DNA of 64,000 bases from Flavobacterium tructae. Its GTDB lineage: Bacteria > Bacteroidota > Bacteroidia > Flavobacteriales > Flavobacteriaceae. Position 1 is the stretch's first letter. Every line of letters begins with the position of its first letter. Both the position numbers and the translations under genes were made by a program. Location of the stretch: positions 1 to 64,000 of the forward strand of contig NZ_MUHH01000011.1 of NCBI RefSeq assembly GCF_002217475.1. The letters are read 5' to 3'. A model generated the notes under the pieces. The model had not been told where the DNA came from. It saw only the letters and a program-made list of their open reading frames with translations, and made no database searches. This document shows, in pieces, positions 61,663 through 64,000 of this stretch.

Positions 61663-62013
61663 ATGAAAAAGAAAAATGTATTAATTCCTCTTTTTATGTC
61701 TGTAACTGTATTGTTTGCAATGCTGTTTCAGACGCTGCATTCTTACGAGCATGTTTACAAGCAGCTAACGAGTAAACATTGTGAGCATACTTATATTGAG
61801 GGGCAAAAGCAAATCACACACAGTCATACTGTAGACAACAATTGTCAGATTTGTCATTTTACGTTTAGCACCTTTATACCAAACACTTTTCAAACGTACT
61901 CTTTTCTTAAAGCAACCGTTGAAACTTTCAGCGTGTTCTTTTACGAAAAAACAATTTCTGTTGTTTTCAAAGGCAGTCTTTTTGCACTTAGGGCACCGCC
62001 ATTTATTCGCTAG
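61663..62013 (+). CDS. Small membrane-anchored His/Cys protein, copy 2
   Basis: 116-residue paralogue of the protein at 17890. HSYEH (26-30), C61xxC64H65 (CQICHF) and FKGSLFALRAPP (102-113) fall at identical residue numbers, with divergent sequence between. This copy has extra His and Cys in the middle (KHCEHTYIE, THSHT). One hydrophobic helix at about 7-24. Metal binding at the membrane surface is inferred. It precedes an ABC ATPase and a TonB receptor, as copy 1 precedes a TonB-receptor operon. Confidence 0.85.
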   Translation: MKKKNVLIPLFMSVTVLFAMLFQTLHSYEHVYKQLTSKHCEHTYIEGQKQITHSHTVDNNCQICHFTFSTFIPNTFQTYSFLKATVETFSVFFYEKTISVVFKGSLFALRAPPFIR

Positions 62014-62304
62014 TTTACTGCATTTTCACCCGAAAAATTAAAAAATAGCTTTTGCTTGTCTTTTTCAAAGATCAGGTAAAACGCATTTGTAATCTTATTT
62101 GGTCTGTTTTCAATAAAACAGCTCCAATTAAGATACGAAAGACCATTTTGGTTTATCTAATTTACCTACTCTTCGGTTGTTCCCAGTAAATTCTACTCTT
62201 CCTATTTCGTCACCGGTTAAAATGTTTCAGCCCTAAAGGCTGTTACTATAACTGTGCATGAAAAGAAAAACCCGTACTAAAAATCATCCAAATACATCAA
62301 AACT

Positions 62305-63000
62305 ATGCTTATAGCTGAAAATCTAACAAAAAAATATGGCGACCATATTGCTCTAAACAAACTCAACTTAACCATTAAAGAAGGGGAGATTTTTGCTTTA
62401 TTGGGGCAAAATGGTGCCGGAAAAACCACCACAATCAACCTTTTTCTAGGTTTTATCGCTCCAACAGACGGAGAACTAAAAATTAATGACATATCCGTCA
62501 TCGGCAACGCACAGGAAACGAAAAAATATGTTGCTTATATCCCCGAAACTGTCATGCTATATCCTAACCTTACCGGTCTGGAAAACTTAAAATTCTTCTC
62601 GTCGCTGGCAGGATTCAAATATTCGCAGGGAGAACTGACTTATTTCCTGTCTAAAGCAGGGCTTCAGATTAAGGCGCACCATCAAAATTTAGGTGGTTAT
62701 TCTAAGGGAATGCGACAAAAAGTTGGAATTGCCATTGCGATTGCCAAAAAAGCCAAAGTGCTCTTACTGGATGAACCTACGAGTGGTTTAGACCCTAAAG
62801 CTTCCAACGAGTTTTCCCAAATACTAAAAGAACTTTCTGCTGATGGAACAGCCATTTTAATGGCTACACATGATATTTTCAGAGCGCGGGAAGTTGCTTC
62901 TCATATTGGCATTATGAGACAGGGAAACCTTGTTACCGTTATCGAAGCCGATAAAATCTCAGCAAACGAACTGGAAGATTTGTATTTACAAACTGTATAA
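62305..63000 (+). CDS. ABC transporter ATP-binding protein
   Basis: 231-residue ATPase subunit. Walker A GQNGAGKTT (34-42), signature YSKGMRQ (132-138), Walker B VLLLDEP (152-158), H-loop His in MATHD near 195. The type resembles ATPases of ABC-2 or NosF-like exporters, which have a separate permease gene. No permease lies next to it in this window; the next gene is a TonB receptor 34 bp on. The permease may be beyond the right edge. Confidence 0.92.
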   Translation: MLIAENLTKKYGDHIALNKLNLTIKEGEIFALLGQNGAGKTTTINLFLGFIAPTDGELKINDISVIGNAQETKKYVAYIPETVMLYPNLTGLENLKFFSSLAGFKYSQGELTYFLSKAGLQIKAHHQNLGGYSKGMRQKVGIAIAIAKKAKVLLLDEPTSGLDPKASNEFSQILKELSADGTAILMATHDIFRAREVASHIGIMRQGNLVTVIEADKISANELEDLYLQTV

Positions 63001-63034
63001 AGGGAAATTACTTTCTCAATCCTATCCAAAAAAA

Positions 63035-64000
63035 ATGAAACACTATATTCTCTCACTGTTTTTATTAAGCATTACTTCGTTTGCCCAATCGCAAACCGTT
63101 AATAAAAAGATATCTGATAGTATTCCTAAAGATTCTGTCAGGGTAAAAACCGAACACACACAATTGCAAACTGTCGAAATCATTGGCCGTTCGACCAAAA
63201 AATACAATAGCGATTATTCTTTTGCAGCCACAAAAATAGCCGCTCTCAACAAAGACATCCCACAATCCATATCCACGATCACCAAAGAATTAATTGCAGA
63301 CAAAGGTGCTATTTATCTGGCCGATGCTGTAAAAATGGCCAGTGGAGTGATCCCTGCAAGTTATTACAATCAATATACCATTCGCGGAATCAGTCAAAAT
63401 GAAGAAGGCCAGATCATAAATGGAATGCGAACGCATCAACATTACTTTTTACAACCTTTAACAACCAATATTGAAAGAGTTGAAGTGATCAAAGGGCCTT
63501 CGAGTGCCACATTTTCATCGGTAGATCCGGGCGGAAGTATCAATATGGTTACTAAAAAACCGCTGGCTGTTGACCGAAAAGAAATAAGTCTGACTGCAGG
63601 AAGCTTTAGCACTTTGCGAGGAACCTTAGATTTTACCGGTCCATTGAACGAATCAAAAACCCTTTTATATCGTGTAAACGGAGCGTATCAGGAAGCCAAA
63701 TCGTTCCGGGATCTGATTCGTAATAAGTCATTCTTGATTTCGCCCTCGTTCAGCTACATTCCGAATGAAAAAACAGCGATCAATACCGAACTGATTTTAA
63801 GCAACATGACTGGAGTTCTGGATCGTGGACAGCCCATTTTTGGTGCAGTTGCAGGTGTTACCAGTTTAGACAAAACTCCAATTAGTTTGAACTTAGGTGC
63901 TCCCAATGATTTTTACAAATCAAAAGAAATGATTTTGATGACGAATTTCGCTCATAAATTCAGCTCTAAAATAGGGTTTAATGCTTCGTACATGAAACAA
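63035..64000 (+). CDS. TonB-dependent siderophore-type receptor, N-terminal part (cut by window edge)
   Basis: 322 codons open to the right edge. Signal peptide MKHYILSLFLLSITSFAQ, then no carboxypeptidase-like domain, and directly the plug: QTVEIIGRSTKKYNSDYSF, DIPQSISTITKELIADKG, GVIPASYYNQYTIRGISQ and the VEVIKGPSSATFSSVDPGGSINMVTKKP siderophore-receptor signature. The barrel begins at about 185. Probably FhuA/FoxA-like in role; the ligand is not defined. It follows the ABC ATPase by 34 bp and is likely co-transcribed with it. Confidence 0.92.
   Translation, partial: MKHYILSLFLLSITSFAQSQTVNKKISDSIPKDSVRVKTEHTQLQTVEIIGRSTKKYNSDYSFAATKIAALNKDIPQSISTITKELIADKGAIYLADAVKMASGVIPASYYNQYTIRGISQNEEGQIINGMRTHQHYFLQPLTTNIERVEVIKGPSSATFSSVDPGGSINMVTKKPLAVDRKEISLTAGSFSTLRGTLDFTGPLNESKTLLYRVNGAYQEAKSFRDLIRNKSFLISPSFSYIPNEKTAINTELILSNMTGVLDRGQPIFGAVAGVTSLDKTPISLNLGAPNDFYKSKEMILMTNFAHKFSSKIGFNASYMKQ

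Overview
The window reads as chromosomal DNA of a Flavobacterium-like member of the Bacteroidota. The signs are an AT-rich composition, SusC/SusD and many other TonB-dependent receptors, LytS/LytTR two-component systems, a class Id-like NrdBA ribonucleotide reductase, and repeated promoters of the Bacteroidota form TTG-N18-21-TAnnTTTG. I see no rRNA, tRNA, CRISPR array, insertion sequence or phage gene.

Layout. 1-5.2 kb: a secreted DUF11-type surface protein that goes out of frame at a homopolymer, then a TPR histidine kinase with a LuxR-type regulator. 5.5-14.6 kb: M16 peptidase, a DM13 lipoprotein with an outer-membrane partner divergent from oxyR, an alpha/beta hydrolase with an OsmC protein, a small secreted protein and a methyltransferase. 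15.2-17.6 kb: ribB, two Crp/Fnr regulators and an SMR/Gdx exporter. 17.9-23.8 kb: a probable metal (best guess zinc) uptake locus with a small His/Cys protein, two DUF4625-like lipoproteins, a TonB receptor and an AztD-like lipoprotein. 24-28.6 kb: an unknown protein, nrdA-nrdB with four TTATCAACAG boxes upstream, and a GNAT acetyltransferase. 29-38 kb: a LytS kinase, a metzincin protease, SusC and SusD. 38-45.7 kb: a CheY/kinase pair, an orphan LytTR regulator, a TonB-type barrel protein and a LytS/LytTR pair. 45.7-48.7 kb: a quinone/electrophile-stress-like cluster with an HxlR regulator. 49-52 kb: TauE and DUF1634 membrane proteins and an LLM oxidoreductase. 52-57 kb: a siderophore-type TonB receptor, a thiolase and a secreted HEGRH protein. 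57.6-60.3 kb: sdhA-sdhB with no cytochrome b anchor gene. 60.5-64 kb: a DapB-like protein, a second copy of the small His/Cys protein, an ABC ATPase and a TonB receptor cut by the window edge.

The most interesting structure is the 17.8-23.8 kb locus together with its echo at 61.6-64 kb. Two paralogous small membrane-anchored proteins with the same residue positions for HSYEH, CxxCH and FKGSLFALRAPP each stand before TonB-receptor genes. Both have a TATATTTG promoter element next to a similar palindrome (GnAACAAnGTTGC). The proteins of the first locus are rich in clustered histidines, which fits a metal-regulated outer-membrane uptake system. The metal, the regulator and the function of the small protein are inferences.

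Intergenic DNA is unusually rich in repeats: five CCGACAGGTTT-type hairpins, a nested 191-bp inverted repeat, a pair of ACACATAGAAACATAG inverted repeats bracketing sdhAB, and tandem arrays with 7, 8, 74 and 135 bp periods.
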